This document shows, piece by piece, positions 16,064 through 25,236 of a stretch of DNA of 64,000 bases. Each line of letters begins with the position of its first letter. The first letter of the stretch is position 1. Made by a program: the position numbers and the translations under genes. The stretch is from Gallintestinimicrobium propionicum (GTDB taxonomy: Bacteria > Bacillota > Clostridia > Lachnospirales > Lachnospiraceae), in NCBI RefSeq assembly GCF_025567525.1, contig NZ_JAOQJY010000017.1, positions 1-64,000 on the forward strand, in the 5' to 3' direction. The notes beneath the pieces are model-generated. The model had not been told where the DNA came from. It worked only from the letters and a program-made list of their open reading frames with translations, and made no database searches.

Positions 16064-16602
16064 GGGAAGAAAGGTTTCGTATTCAGTGCCCCAAACATTT
16101 TCTGGTTGGAGATTCAGAGCATTTTGAAAAATCTTCACAGGAAAAGGATTCGGATTTTGTAGTAGATTATGCTCCACCGGAAATATTTGAAGCCGGGATT
16201 GTTTTACAGGAGATGGGGACGGAAGGAGAGACCTATTGCACAATGTATGTCTATTTTGCCCCAGAGGAACACATGCCGGTTTATATGGACAGCATGAAAT
16301 ACGACTTACAAAAAGTATCCATTCGGAAAATCTTTGTTGATACCGAAGAATATCTCATAAAAGTAAATGAGAAGACAAAAAAGTTTTGTGCAGGTGAGGA
16401 CGGTTGTTGGGGTTCCTATACAGAACTTTACCGGAGAGAGAACGGGGAACGTCAGACGGATGCAGTGATTGTTTTTCTGTGTATGCCAGATGAAATGAAG
16501 TTTCAGGAAATGGAAGCGGTGATGGGGGAACTGTTTGACAAACTTCCTGTGATAAACAAAGAAAAGAAAGAAGCAGGTCAAGAACCAAAGAGAACAAGAT
16601 AA
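16060..16602 (+). CDS. Hypothetical element protein
   Basis: 180 residues, acidic and soluble, with no motif that I recognise. Start ATG 16060 overlaps the preceding stop, and GGAGG lies 10-15 bases upstream. It stands between the small regulator and the ParM-like gene, so may belong to the maintenance module. Confidence 0.65.
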   Translation: MREERFRIQCPKHFLVGDSEHFEKSSQEKDSDFVVDYAPPEIFEAGIVLQEMGTEGETYCTMYVYFAPEEHMPVYMDSMKYDLQKVSIRKIFVDTEEYLIKVNEKTKKFCAGEDGCWGSYTELYRRENGERQTDAVIVFLCMPDEMKFQEMEAVMGELFDKLPVINKEKKEAGQEPKRTR

Positions 16603-16635
16603 AATACAAACTATAACTTTCAGGAGGATAAGAAC

Positions 16636-17562
16636 GTGGAAACTAAAATGATTATTGGAATTGATCATGGAAACCGTAACATGAAAACTGCAAATACTGT
16701 ATTTTCAGCAGCAATCCAGCCTTTGCAGGCAAGGCCGGACAGCCTGGAACACATTCTGGAATACCAGAACCAGTTTTATTATGTGGGTGGGAAAGTACCG
16801 GAAAAGGAATGCGTAGATAAGACAGAGAATGAAAACTATTATCTTCTTACCCTTGCAGCACTGGCGCAGGAAATGCGCTGCCGGGGACTGACAGACGCTT
16901 CCGTAAAAATGGGAGCTGCCCTGCCACCCAGAAGATTTCAGCAGCAGAAAGAAAATTTTAAGAAATATCTGTTAAAGACAAAGGAACTGCATTTCCGCTA
17001 TGAAGGAGTACATTATCATGTGTCTTTGGAAAATGTGTTTGTTTTTATGCAGGGGCATGTGGTGATCCATACGCTTTTAGAAGCGGTTCCCGGTTATTGC
17101 CTTTTAGTAGATATTGGTGGAGGGACTACCGACCTGGTAGAGTTTGTTGACGGAATGCCGGACGGGAAGTATTCGATTTCGGATAAGGCAGCTTTGTATT
17201 GTATCGGAAAAGTCAATGAGGAAGCCATTGCAAAAACAGGGGCAGGGGTACCGGCATACATTACAGAAGCATTTATGAGGACAGGAAGCTATGACTGCCC
17301 GAAGCAGTATCAGGAAGTGATTATAAACTGTTTGAAATCCTATGCAGAGGAAATTTATGGTATCATACAGGCAAATCATTATAATCTGGACCTGACCAAA
17401 ATGGTATTCATGGGAGGTGGTTCTTCCATTGTGGAGCATTTTGGAGCTAATGAGGGAAAAGATGTACAGTTTGTGACGGATATACATGCCAATGCAAGGG
17501 GCTGTGAAGAAGCAGTGAAAAGTATTATCCGGGCAAAACAGAGGAAAATGCGGACGGCATGA
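16636..17562 (+). CDS. parM: ParM/Alp-type actin-like segregation ATPase
   Basis: 308 residues, GTG start (AGGAGG eight bases upstream). Actin-fold signatures: phosphate-1 MIIGIDHGNRNMKT, phosphate-2 LLVDIGGGTTDLVEF, adenosine motif MVFMGGGSSIVEHF. These proteins form filaments that push plasmid copies apart. It is followed by a short gene in the place of ParR, so a partition cassette for the circular form of the element is likely. Confidence 0.82.
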   Translation: METKMIIGIDHGNRNMKTANTVFSAAIQPLQARPDSLEHILEYQNQFYYVGGKVPEKECVDKTENENYYLLTLAALAQEMRCRGLTDASVKMGAALPPRRFQQQKENFKKYLLKTKELHFRYEGVHYHVSLENVFVFMQGHVVIHTLLEAVPGYCLLVDIGGGTTDLVEFVDGMPDGKYSISDKAALYCIGKVNEEAIAKTGAGVPAYITEAFMRTGSYDCPKQYQEVIINCLKSYAEEIYGIIQANHYNLDLTKMVFMGGGSSIVEHFGANEGKDVQFVTDIHANARGCEEAVKSIIRAKQRKMRTA

Positions 17563-17572
17563 TAGGAAGTGA

Positions 17573-17995
17573 ATGCTTATGGATACGGAAAAAGTATATA
17601 CTACTTCACTGCGGCTGTATAAAAACAGGCCGGTACATCATCAGGCATACCGATATCTGAAGGAGTATAACAAAGATATTTTCAAGACGAAAGACGATTT
17701 CATAGCAGAAGCAATCGTTTATTTTGCAAAATACCTGCAGCAGGAAGAAGATGTACAGCAGATGAAACTATTAAATACCCTTCTGGAGAACCAGAAAGAA
17801 CAATTTTGTAAAATCGTAAAAGAAGCGGTTTCAAAGGCACAGGAAGAAGCCTTTGAGAAGCGGGGTGTGCTGGAAAAGACCGTTCAGGGAGAACTTTCTG
17901 ACGGTGGAACGATAGCAGAGAACAGGGAAAAGGAAGAAGCCTGTATGGAAAAAGATTTACGGTTTGCGGAATTTTATGGGGCATTTGAAGAATAA
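17573..17995 (+). CDS. ParR-like partition/DNA-binding protein
   Basis: 140 residues. The N-terminal part (TTSLRLYKNRPVHHQAYRYL to FKTKDDFIAEAIVYFAKYL) resembles ribbon-helix-helix adaptor proteins of ParM systems; the rest is charged and probably coiled. It begins 10 bases after the ParM-like gene. Assignment rests on position and general shape. Confidence 0.55.
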   Translation: MLMDTEKVYTTSLRLYKNRPVHHQAYRYLKEYNKDIFKTKDDFIAEAIVYFAKYLQQEEDVQQMKLLNTLLENQKEQFCKIVKEAVSKAQEEAFEKRGVLEKTVQGELSDGGTIAENREKEEACMEKDLRFAEFYGAFEE

Positions 17996-18008
17996 GGAGG
18001 AAAAAGAT

Positions 18009-18161
18009 ATGGCAGTAGGAAGAAGTGTATGGGAAGTTGTAAAAGGGATTTTCATTGCAGTGGGGAAACTGCTGTATCTGACAGGGAAACTGGTGATATG
18101 TTTGTTTCTGCTGGTTCTGCAGCTTGTTTTGGCAGTGTTCCATGCAGGAAGCAGGGAATAG
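18009..18161 (+). CDS. Small hydrophobic membrane protein
   Basis: 50 residues, GGAGG eight bases before ATG 18009. The body (VVKGIFIAVGKLLYLTGKLV and ICLFLLVLQLVLAVF) forms one long or two short membrane helices. No family recognised; common in conjugative elements near the partition genes. Confidence 0.55.
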   Translation: MAVGRSVWEVVKGIFIAVGKLLYLTGKLVICLFLLVLQLVLAVFHAGSRE

Positions 18162-18236
18162 AAAGGGGATTGACGGGTGCATTGGATACGGGACAGACCG
18201 TATACAAAAGATAGAAAAAAGAAGATAGAAAATGGA

Positions 18237-18264
18237 AAGCAGGCTTGTGTGGCCTGCTTTTTTT
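18237..18264 (+). terminator. Rho-independent terminator
   Basis: AAGCAGGC-TTGTGTG-GCCTGCTT, an 8-bp stem with a run of seven Ts. It ends the partition transcript and lies inside an in-frame upstream extension of the adhesin, which is why that gene is started at 18292. Confidence 0.85.
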
Positions 18265-18291
18265 GACGAAAAAATGAAAAGGAGCAAAGCT

Positions 18292-21200
18292 ATGATGAAA
18301 GGAAAAAAGAAAAGGCTGCTGGCTGGGACGCTGGCACTTCTTCTTAGTTGTTCTACGTTACTCAATACAGGGATCACCGCACTGGCTTCTGAACAGTCTG
18401 AGGAACATGCACAGATACAGGAAGTAAAACAGGAGGAGGCTGCTTCAGAAACATTACCGGAGTTGGAAGAGGTAAAGGAGCAACTAACAGAAGAAGAACT
18501 GGTGTATGCAGAGGATCTTACCATAAAAGCAGGAGAGTCCTTTGACCTGGAAACAGATTACAGGGGTTTTCAGAAAAATGATGAAAAAGTAAAGGTAACG
18601 TTTCTGAAAGCAGAAGGGGACTCCGGCAATTCTTTTGATTTCAATACCCCAGGTTCTTACCAGGCATTTTATCGTGTTGATCCGTTAAGCGGAAACCCTT
18701 CCTATCAGATTATGAGAAGAATTGTGGTAGAAGCAAGGGAAAACAGTACACAGGAACCCCAGGGAGAAGTAAGCCAGCATACCGAAGATGGCTCCGGTGA
18801 GGACGGTGAGGCGGACCCTGACCCGGAGATACCGGAGGTACTGACGGAAGAACCGGAAATGCCAGATGCAGGGGCAGAGTTGATTGATCTGACACCAAAA
18901 GAGGATAAGGGAATGTTCTTATCGGTTGTTCCGGCAGCAATGGAGCAGCAAAAAGGAAGCAATGTACATCTGGTACAGGGAGAGAAAATCCCATACCCTT
19001 CTAACGTGGGGAACTATTCTACTTCCTATTTCACCGTAAATGGCCATGTGGCATATTGTCTGGAGTCTATGAAGGCTTCCCCGCCGACCTCGGATTATGT
19101 AGCCAATGAATTTGAAAGCAACCCGGAATTACAGAAAGTCCTTTATTATGGATATGGCGGTCCCGGGGACATTACTGGGGAGTATATGCCCTCTTTTGAC
19201 TGGAAGACAAAGTATATTTTTACGCATTTAGCTGCCGCTTATTCTTATTGTGGCATGGACGGTTTTTATGGCTGTACCTTTGAAGATATTAAGGCAAGCG
19301 GTGTGTGGGGATATATCCAGCATATTTACAGCCTGGAAGCACCTCCGACAGCAGCAATCACGTTGTCCCCAAAGGAAGCAAAGGGTTATGAAAGTGGAAA
19401 GGAACAGCGTACCGGAGAATTTACTTTAAAAGGTGACCATAGAAACTATATTACTTTAAAAATGCCAGAGAATGTGACTTATCACAGTGGAAGTACAAAA
19501 CAGACAGGAACCGTAAAGATCAATGGAAATACCACATTCTATTTCAGTGCTCCCAAAACTGTAACTGGTACATGGAACAGTGGTAAGCTGAAAGGACAAA
19601 TGGGAACTCAGTGGAAGACCTTAGTATTGTCTACGGGTTCTGGTTCTCAGGATATTGGGTATGGGGCATTTTTTGAAGAAGAAAGTGCTTCTGTGGAATT
19701 TACGGTGAAGTGGCTAGACCTGGCAAGGGTAAAGGTAACAAAAAAAGATAAGAACAGTAAAGTAAATCTGTCCGGCGCTGTTTTTGGTATTTATTCAGAC
19801 AGTGCATGTAAAAACCTTCTTGTACAGATGCCGGCCACAGACAGCAATGGTACTTCTGAGGTGGAACTTCCGAAAACCCAGGATACGGTATATTTAAAAG
19901 AAATTTCTGTTCCAGAAGGATATAAGCTGAATACAGAGTCTTTTAACGTGAAGCTGGAAACAGGAAAAACAACTTCTGTTGCAGTGACGAATGAGGAACA
20001 GAAAGGAAAAATCACAATCCGTAAAAAAGGTGAGGTTCTGACCGGAGTAACCGGAGAAGAGGGAAACCTGACTTTTGTATATGGAAATGCGGACTTTGCA
20101 GGGGCAGAATATAACATTTATGCGGCAGAGGATATTTACAGCCAGGATAAAGTGACGAAGGTGCATAAAGCAGGGGATTTGGTAGAAAGTCTGACAACAG
20201 GGGAAGATGGAAGCGCTGTTTCCAAAGAATTGTATCTTGGAAAATATAAGGTTGTAGAACAGAAAGCACCGGAAAATCTGGTGATTGGGAAAACAGAACA
20301 GGAACGTACCCAGTTTGTAACCTTGTCCTATGCAGGACAGAATGTAGAGCTATCCCAGGGGGAAACCGTTTTTACCAATGCAAGACCGGAGATTTCCGTA
20401 AATGTAGTGAAAAAATCGAAACATGATGATGTTACCCTGGAAGGTGCGACGTTTGGCTTGTATGTAGAAGAAGACCTGACAGCAGCAGACGGAAAGGTCC
20501 TTGTAGAAAAAGGAAGCCTGGTGGAACGTGCTGTTTCCGACAGGGAAGGAATGGCTGTGTTCCATGCAGATATTCCTTTGAATTTCCATTACAGTGTAAA
20601 GGAAATCCAGGCACCGGATAAGTACTATATGACAGATGAGGTGTATCGTTTCTTCTATGAATATAAAGACGACAGCACCTACACATATACTTTTTCCCAT
20701 GATTTTAAAAATGAGGAAGTACGGGGAGAAGTTCATGTAAGTAAGATTGACCAGGATTCCCAGGGATTTATTTCCCAGGGTGACGCAACCTTAGTAGGGG
20801 CAAAATACGGATTATATGCTGCACAAGATATTGAACACCCAAATAAGAAAGATGGGATTGTCCATAAAAAAGGGGAACTTGTAGCGCAGGGTACGATTTC
20901 CAGTGAAGGAACCGTAGATTTCAAAAACCTGTATCTTGGAAATTATTTCGTAAAAGAAATAGAGCCGGCAGAAGGGTATCTGTTAGATGAAACAGAGTAT
21001 CCCGTAGAGGTTTCGTATGAGGGACAGGAAGTACAGATTGTACACCGGGAGGTGACTGTAAAGGAAACTGTAAAGAAACAGGCCTTTCAGCTTATCAAGA
21101 TCTCAGAAGACGGGGAGCAGACAGAAACAGAACTGGTAGAAGGAGCTGGATTTAAGGTATTCCTCATCAGTGAGCTGTCTGGTGTAAAAGACGGAAGTTT

Positions 21201-23730
21201 GAAGCCGGGAAATGGTTCTTATTATACCCCGGAAGATTTTATCACCTATGATTACAGCAAAGACGAAACAGCTTCTTATTGGGAGAATGGTAAAAAGATT
21301 ACGGTACCAGAGCTGTTTACGGATAAGAAAGGATATTTAAAGAGTCCAGAACTTCCTTATGGAACCTATGTGGTGTTTGAGTCTACGGTTCCGGAAAATT
21401 TAAAAGGGATTCGTCCATTTATTGTACAGATTTCGGAAGACAGCCGGGAACCCCAGGTATGGCGTGTGTTTGATGACCGTCCTTTGCAGTATTACTTCAA
21501 GATTGTGAAAAAAGATGCCCAGACGCAGAAGCCGGTGCTGGATAACAGTGCAGCTTATAAGATTTATGATGTGGAAGCAGAAAAATATGTGGAAATGATC
21601 GTAAGATATCCAAAAAAAGAAGTGGTATCTGTGTTCAGGACCAACGAAGAGGGATACCTGATTACACCGGAGCAGTTAAAATGTGGCACTTACCGGATTG
21701 AAGAAGTGGAAGCACCGGAAAATTATGTACAGGTAGGATTTGAAAATGTCCTCTTAAAAGACGGGAAGGAAGTTCCGCTGAATGAAGTTGCAGACGGGGG
21801 AGCTTACCAGGAGGCAAAGAAAGCGCCGATCACCATTACCGTAGATTCTGATACCGTACACCAGGTAGAGGAGGAAACTGGTAAATTTATTGTTGTCATT
21901 GAACAGTATAATGATGAAGCAGTAGGAAGTCTTACAATCCATAAAAAAGGAGAAAAACTTTCTGGTGCTTCTAAAGTAGAAGAAAAGTTCCTGACAAAGA
22001 TGAAAAACGGTGTAGCAGGTTTCGTAAATCAGGTAAGCAGTTTCTTCACTGGGGAAGAGGTCATGGAAAAAGAGAAAGGTTATGAATTTGACTATGAAGA
22101 GGGAAATATGGAAGGTGCAGAATTTGCCATTCATGCAAAGGAAACCATTTATACCCCGGACGGACAGAAAGACGAAGCAGGAAACCGCATTGTAAAATAT
22201 GAAAAAGATGCCCTGGTAGCTCGTATGGTGACAGATAAAGAAGGAAAGGCAGTCCTGAATAATCTTCCTATCGGAAAATACTATGTAGTGGAAGAAAAAG
22301 CAGGTCAGAACTGCGTGCTTGACTCGGAAGCAAAAGAATTTGAAATTGCATATAAGGGACAGGAAGTAGCAGTGGATTATGTAACAATGGAACTTACCAA
22401 TCAGCGACAGAAAGTTTCCCTGAGTCTTCTGAAGAAAGACGCAGAAACCGGAAAACCGCTGGAAGGAGTGGTATTCGGGCTGTATGCGCAGGAGGATATC
22501 AAAAATGCTGCCGGGGAAGTAGTTGTAGAAAAAGATGCCCTGATTGAACTGGGAACAACAGATGAAGAGGGCAAGCTGGTATTTCAGGCAGATCTTCCTC
22601 ATGGAAAATACTATATTCAGGAAGTAGAGCATAAGCCGGGATACCTGCCAAATGATGAGGTGTATTCCTTTGATGCGTCTTATACAGACCAGACCCTTGA
22701 ACTGCTCGCTTTTTCAGAAGAAATTTCTAATCAGCCTACCATTACGGAATTTACAAAAGTAGATTTAACCGGTGGACAGGAAATTGAAGGTGCAAAAATG
22801 CAGATTTTAGATCAGGACGGAAAGGTGGTAGAAGAGTGGGTATCTAAGAAAGAACCCCATGTAGTCTATGCACTGGAACCAGGAGAATATGTACTGCATG
22901 AAGAGCAAGCGCCTACGGAACAGGGATATGTCCGGGCAGAAGATGTGAAATTTGTTGTGGAAGAAACAGGGGACATACAAAAAGTGAAAATGGAGGACGA
23001 CCATACCAAAGTTTCAATTTCCAAAACAGATATTACAGATGGAAAAGAAATTGAGGGAGCGAAGCTGCAGATTCTGGATCAGGACGGGGAAGTGGTAGAG
23101 TCCTGGACCACAGGAGAGGAACACCTGATTGAGTACCTTCCGATAGGTACTTATACTCTGCATGAAGAAGCGGCAGTTGACGGATATATTGTGGCCAATG
23201 ACGTGGAGTTTACAGTAGAAGAAACGGGAGAAATCCAGAAAGTAAAGATGGAAGATGAGCGTGCTATGGGACAACTGGTTATCGTAAAAACGGATGCAGA
23301 CAGCAAAGCGGCTCTGGAAGGAGTAGAATTTGTTCTGCTGGAAAAGGAAACCGGAAAAGAAGTAGGACGTTTGAAGACTGGAAAAGATGGAAAAGCAGTT
23401 TCAGAACTACTTCCAATTGGAACTTATGAAAATGGTGTTTTCAAAGAACCGATCACCTATGTGCTGAAAGAAACTGCCACCTTAAAGGGATATGAGAAGA
23501 CGGAAGAAGAGTGGGAAATCGTATTTACCTATCAGAATGATAAAACACCAGTCATTGAAGTGGTAAAAGAGATCCAGAATAAAAAAATACCAGAAACACC
23601 AGGTACCGTAAAACCAGGACCAAAAACGGGTGATGATACAAACTGGTTCCTGCCTTTGCTGGCTCTTGGTGTAAGTGCAGGTATGGTAGCAGGCCTACTT
23701 TATTACAGAAAAAGACATAAAAAGGCATAG
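18292..23730 (+). CDS. Large CnaB/SpaA-repeat cell-wall-anchored adhesin
   Basis: About 1,812 residues from ATG 18292 (AAGGAG upstream). Signal peptide: KGKKKRLLAGTLALLLSCST to LASE. The N-terminal third has a Cys-containing domain (VNGHVAYCLESMKA to THLAAAYSYCGMDG) like thioester-type adhesion domains. Then come about eleven CnaB/SpaA-type repeats recognised by [I/V]xKxD/KK...LxGAxFGIY and ...GxYxVxExxAP, where Lys-Asn/Asp isopeptide bonds usually form. The C-terminus has a sorting signal PKTGDD, a membrane helix and KRHKK, so sortase should anchor it to peptidoglycan. Probably promotes donor-recipient contact or host binding. It has its own promoter space after a terminator. Confidence 0.88.
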   Translation: MMKGKKKRLLAGTLALLLSCSTLLNTGITALASEQSEEHAQIQEVKQEEAASETLPELEEVKEQLTEEELVYAEDLTIKAGESFDLETDYRGFQKNDEKVKVTFLKAEGDSGNSFDFNTPGSYQAFYRVDPLSGNPSYQIMRRIVVEARENSTQEPQGEVSQHTEDGSGEDGEADPDPEIPEVLTEEPEMPDAGAELIDLTPKEDKGMFLSVVPAAMEQQKGSNVHLVQGEKIPYPSNVGNYSTSYFTVNGHVAYCLESMKASPPTSDYVANEFESNPELQKVLYYGYGGPGDITGEYMPSFDWKTKYIFTHLAAAYSYCGMDGFYGCTFEDIKASGVWGYIQHIYSLEAPPTAAITLSPKEAKGYESGKEQRTGEFTLKGDHRNYITLKMPENVTYHSGSTKQTGTVKINGNTTFYFSAPKTVTGTWNSGKLKGQMGTQWKTLVLSTGSGSQDIGYGAFFEEESASVEFTVKWLDLARVKVTKKDKNSKVNLSGAVFGIYSDSACKNLLVQMPATDSNGTSEVELPKTQDTVYLKEISVPEGYKLNTESFNVKLETGKTTSVAVTNEEQKGKITIRKKGEVLTGVTGEEGNLTFVYGNADFAGAEYNIYAAEDIYSQDKVTKVHKAGDLVESLTTGEDGSAVSKELYLGKYKVVEQKAPENLVIGKTEQERTQFVTLSYAGQNVELSQGETVFTNARPEISVNVVKKSKHDDVTLEGATFGLYVEEDLTAADGKVLVEKGSLVERAVSDREGMAVFHADIPLNFHYSVKEIQAPDKYYMTDEVYRFFYEYKDDSTYTYTFSHDFKNEEVRGEVHVSKIDQDSQGFISQGDATLVGAKYGLYAAQDIEHPNKKDGIVHKKGELVAQGTISSEGTVDFKNLYLGNYFVKEIEPAEGYLLDETEYPVEVSYEGQEVQIVHREVTVKETVKKQAFQLIKISEDGEQTETELVEGAGFKVFLISELSGVKDGSLKPGNGSYYTPEDFITYDYSKDETASYWENGKKITVPELFTDKKGYLKSPELPYGTYVVFESTVPENLKGIRPFIVQISEDSREPQVWRVFDDRPLQYYFKIVKKDAQTQKPVLDNSAAYKIYDVEAEKYVEMIVRYPKKEVVSVFRTNEEGYLITPEQLKCGTYRIEEVEAPENYVQVGFENVLLKDGKEVPLNEVADGGAYQEAKKAPITITVDSDTVHQVEEETGKFIVVIEQYNDEAVGSLTIHKKGEKLSGASKVEEKFLTKMKNGVAGFVNQVSSFFTGEEVMEKEKGYEFDYEEGNMEGAEFAIHAKETIYTPDGQKDEAGNRIVKYEKDALVARMVTDKEGKAVLNNLPIGKYYVVEEKAGQNCVLDSEAKEFEIAYKGQEVAVDYVTMELTNQRQKVSLSLLKKDAETGKPLEGVVFGLYAQEDIKNAAGEVVVEKDALIELGTTDEEGKLVFQADLPHGKYYIQEVEHKPGYLPNDEVYSFDASYTDQTLELLAFSEEISNQPTITEFTKVDLTGGQEIEGAKMQILDQDGKVVEEWVSKKEPHVVYALEPGEYVLHEEQAPTEQGYVRAEDVKFVVEETGDIQKVKMEDDHTKVSISKTDITDGKEIEGAKLQILDQDGEVVESWTTGEEHLIEYLPIGTYTLHEEAAVDGYIVANDVEFTVEETGEIQKVKMEDERAMGQLVIVKTDADSKAALEGVEFVLLEKETGKEVGRLKTGKDGKAVSELLPIGTYENGVFKEPITYVLKETATLKGYEKTEEEWEIVFTYQNDKTPVIEVVKEIQNKKIPETPGTVKPGPKTGDDTNWFLPLLALGVSAGMVAGLLYYRKRHKKA

Positions 23731-23758
23731 AAAATAAAAATCAGTTTTTAAACTTGGG

Positions 23759-23787
23759 AAAGGGCGGCTGCGGCTGTCCTTTCTTTG
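23759..23787 (+). terminator. Rho-independent terminator after the adhesin
   Basis: AAAGGGCGGC-TGCG-GCTGTCCTTT (a 10-bp stem with two G-U pairs) followed by CTTTGG, directly after the adhesin stop. Confidence 0.6.
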
Positions 23788-23806
23788 GCAATATGAGGTG
23801 AGAAGC

Positions 23807-24115
23807 ATGGAAGAGAAAAAAAGAATACGGTTTATTGACAGCCATTATCATACCCTGTTCAGCATAGCAGACGGGGACTCCATAGAGATTGTATATCCAG
23901 ATGGAAAAAGGGAAGAACGGGTTTGTACCTATATTGATGAATACCACACACAGGTAGGGGCAAGGGTGTTCCATATTTGTGAATTTGCAGAAATCATGGA
24001 AGCAAATGGAAAATCATATTGCCCGGCAGAATGCAAGGAAAAGGAAGAAAGAAAAGAGGCAGTCAAAGGGGAGAAGAAAACCGGAACTATCCGTATGGAA
24101 AGGAGCAGGCGTTGA
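23807..24115 (+). CDS. Small conserved element protein (LPD28-like)
   Basis: About 102 residues from ATG 23807, after GAGGTGAG. The body (RIRFIDSHYHTLFSIADGDS, YPDGKREERVCTYIDEYHTQ, VFHICEFAEIME) is a conserved small domain often found in Tn1549-like elements, similar to what is called LPD28. The tail is basic and low-complexity. Its stop overlaps the TTG start of the next gene. Function unknown. Confidence 0.6.
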   Translation: MEEKKRIRFIDSHYHTLFSIADGDSIEIVYPDGKREERVCTYIDEYHTQVGARVFHICEFAEIMEANGKSYCPAECKEKEERKEAVKGEKKTGTIRMERSRR

Positions 24116-25236
24116 GGATAGGGATTATAGATGCAGATCTTTTATACCGGAAAAGACACCGGTTTCCTAACTTGGCATGTATGAAACTTTCCGCTTATTG
24201 GAAGGAGCAGGGATTTGAAACAGAGCTTCTTTTGGATTACAGCCAGGCAGGGGAATATGACCGGCTCTATGTATCAAAAGTGTTTACGGATACCTTTGTG
24301 CCGGAACATATTTTGACGAGGGAAACAACCGTTTATGGAGGGACTGGATTTTTTTACGATAAAGCACCGGTACTTCCAGAAGCGATTGAACACCATACAC
24401 CGGACTATCATTTGTATGACCAGATGGTAAAAGAACATAGCGAAGGAGAGAAAAAGAAGAAAGAGTTCCAATTTTATACGGAGTATTCCATTGGTTTCCT
24501 CACCAGGGGGTGTTTTCGGAAGTGCAGTTTCTGTGTAAACAAAAACAGCACCGGTGCAGCACCAGCAAGCCCATTGGAAGAATTTTATGACCCGTCCAGA
24601 AAGAAGTTATGCTTTTTGGACGATAACTTTTTTGCCTGTGCAGGGTGGGAAAAAATCTTTTCCAGTGTCCTGGAAACAGGCAGGCGGTTTCAATTCCGGC
24701 AGGGGCTGGATCTGAGGATTATGCAGAAAAGGCAGATGGAACTTCTGGCATCTGGAAAATTGGATAATGGTATGATTTTTGCCTTTGACCATATCAAAGA
24801 TCAGGAACTTATTGTAAGAAAATTGGAACTTTTGCGGGAAGTGATCCCAGTTTCTTACCAGAAAATTAAGCTGTATGTACTGTGCGGTTATGACTGGGAA
24901 GGGACCTGGAAAGCAGATTTTTGGGCAAAGGATATTCGGGACGTTTTCATACGGATTGAGATTTTGATGCGGTATAAGTGCCTGGCTTATCTGATGCGCT
25001 ATGCAGCATGGGAACAGGCACCGGAGGTTTATAAGGGAATGTATATCAACCTAAGTCGTTGGTGTAACCAGCCGGCCCAGTATTCGAAAAAGAGCCTACG
25101 GGAATTTTGTACCGGACAGGGAGAGTATAGTTCCTGTTTCCGCTACCTGACTGCTTTTGAAGCTCTGCACCCGGAAATGGCACATTATCTGGATATGAAA
25201 TATGAAGAGGTGCAGTATGGGAAAATTTACGGCTGA
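24112..25236 (+). CDS. Radical SAM protein of the conjugative element
   Basis: 374 residues, TTG start at 24112 coupled to the previous stop; further upstream in-frame ATGs lie inside the neighbouring gene. IGFLTRGCFRKCSFCVNKNS gives the CxxxCxxC [4Fe-4S] motif, and an N-terminal region (RIGIIDADLLYRKRHRFPNL) resembles the B12-binding-like Rossmann part of MiaB/B12 radical SAM proteins but is shortened. LCFLDDNFFACAGW resembles the GGEP-region equivalent in this group. Substrate unknown. Neighbours are DNA-metabolism genes. Confidence 0.75.
   Translation: MRIGIIDADLLYRKRHRFPNLACMKLSAYWKEQGFETELLLDYSQAGEYDRLYVSKVFTDTFVPEHILTRETTVYGGTGFFYDKAPVLPEAIEHHTPDYHLYDQMVKEHSEGEKKKKEFQFYTEYSIGFLTRGCFRKCSFCVNKNSTGAAPASPLEEFYDPSRKKLCFLDDNFFACAGWEKIFSSVLETGRRFQFRQGLDLRIMQKRQMELLASGKLDNGMIFAFDHIKDQELIVRKLELLREVIPVSYQKIKLYVLCGYDWEGTWKADFWAKDIRDVFIRIEILMRYKCLAYLMRYAAWEQAPEVYKGMYINLSRWCNQPAQYSKKSLREFCTGQGEYSSCFRYLTAFEALHPEMAHYLDMKYEEVQYGKIYG

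Noticed and set aside
18232..18291. Longer N-terminus of the adhesin
   Set aside because: The extension runs through a Rho-independent terminator, and the signal peptide and ribosome site fit the ATG at 18292.
21754..22632. Minus-strand reading frame of 292 codons inside the adhesin gene
   Set aside because: Mirror of the biased codon use of the adhesin repeats; Phe/Cys/Ile-rich with no start signal. The plus-strand protein is clearly real.
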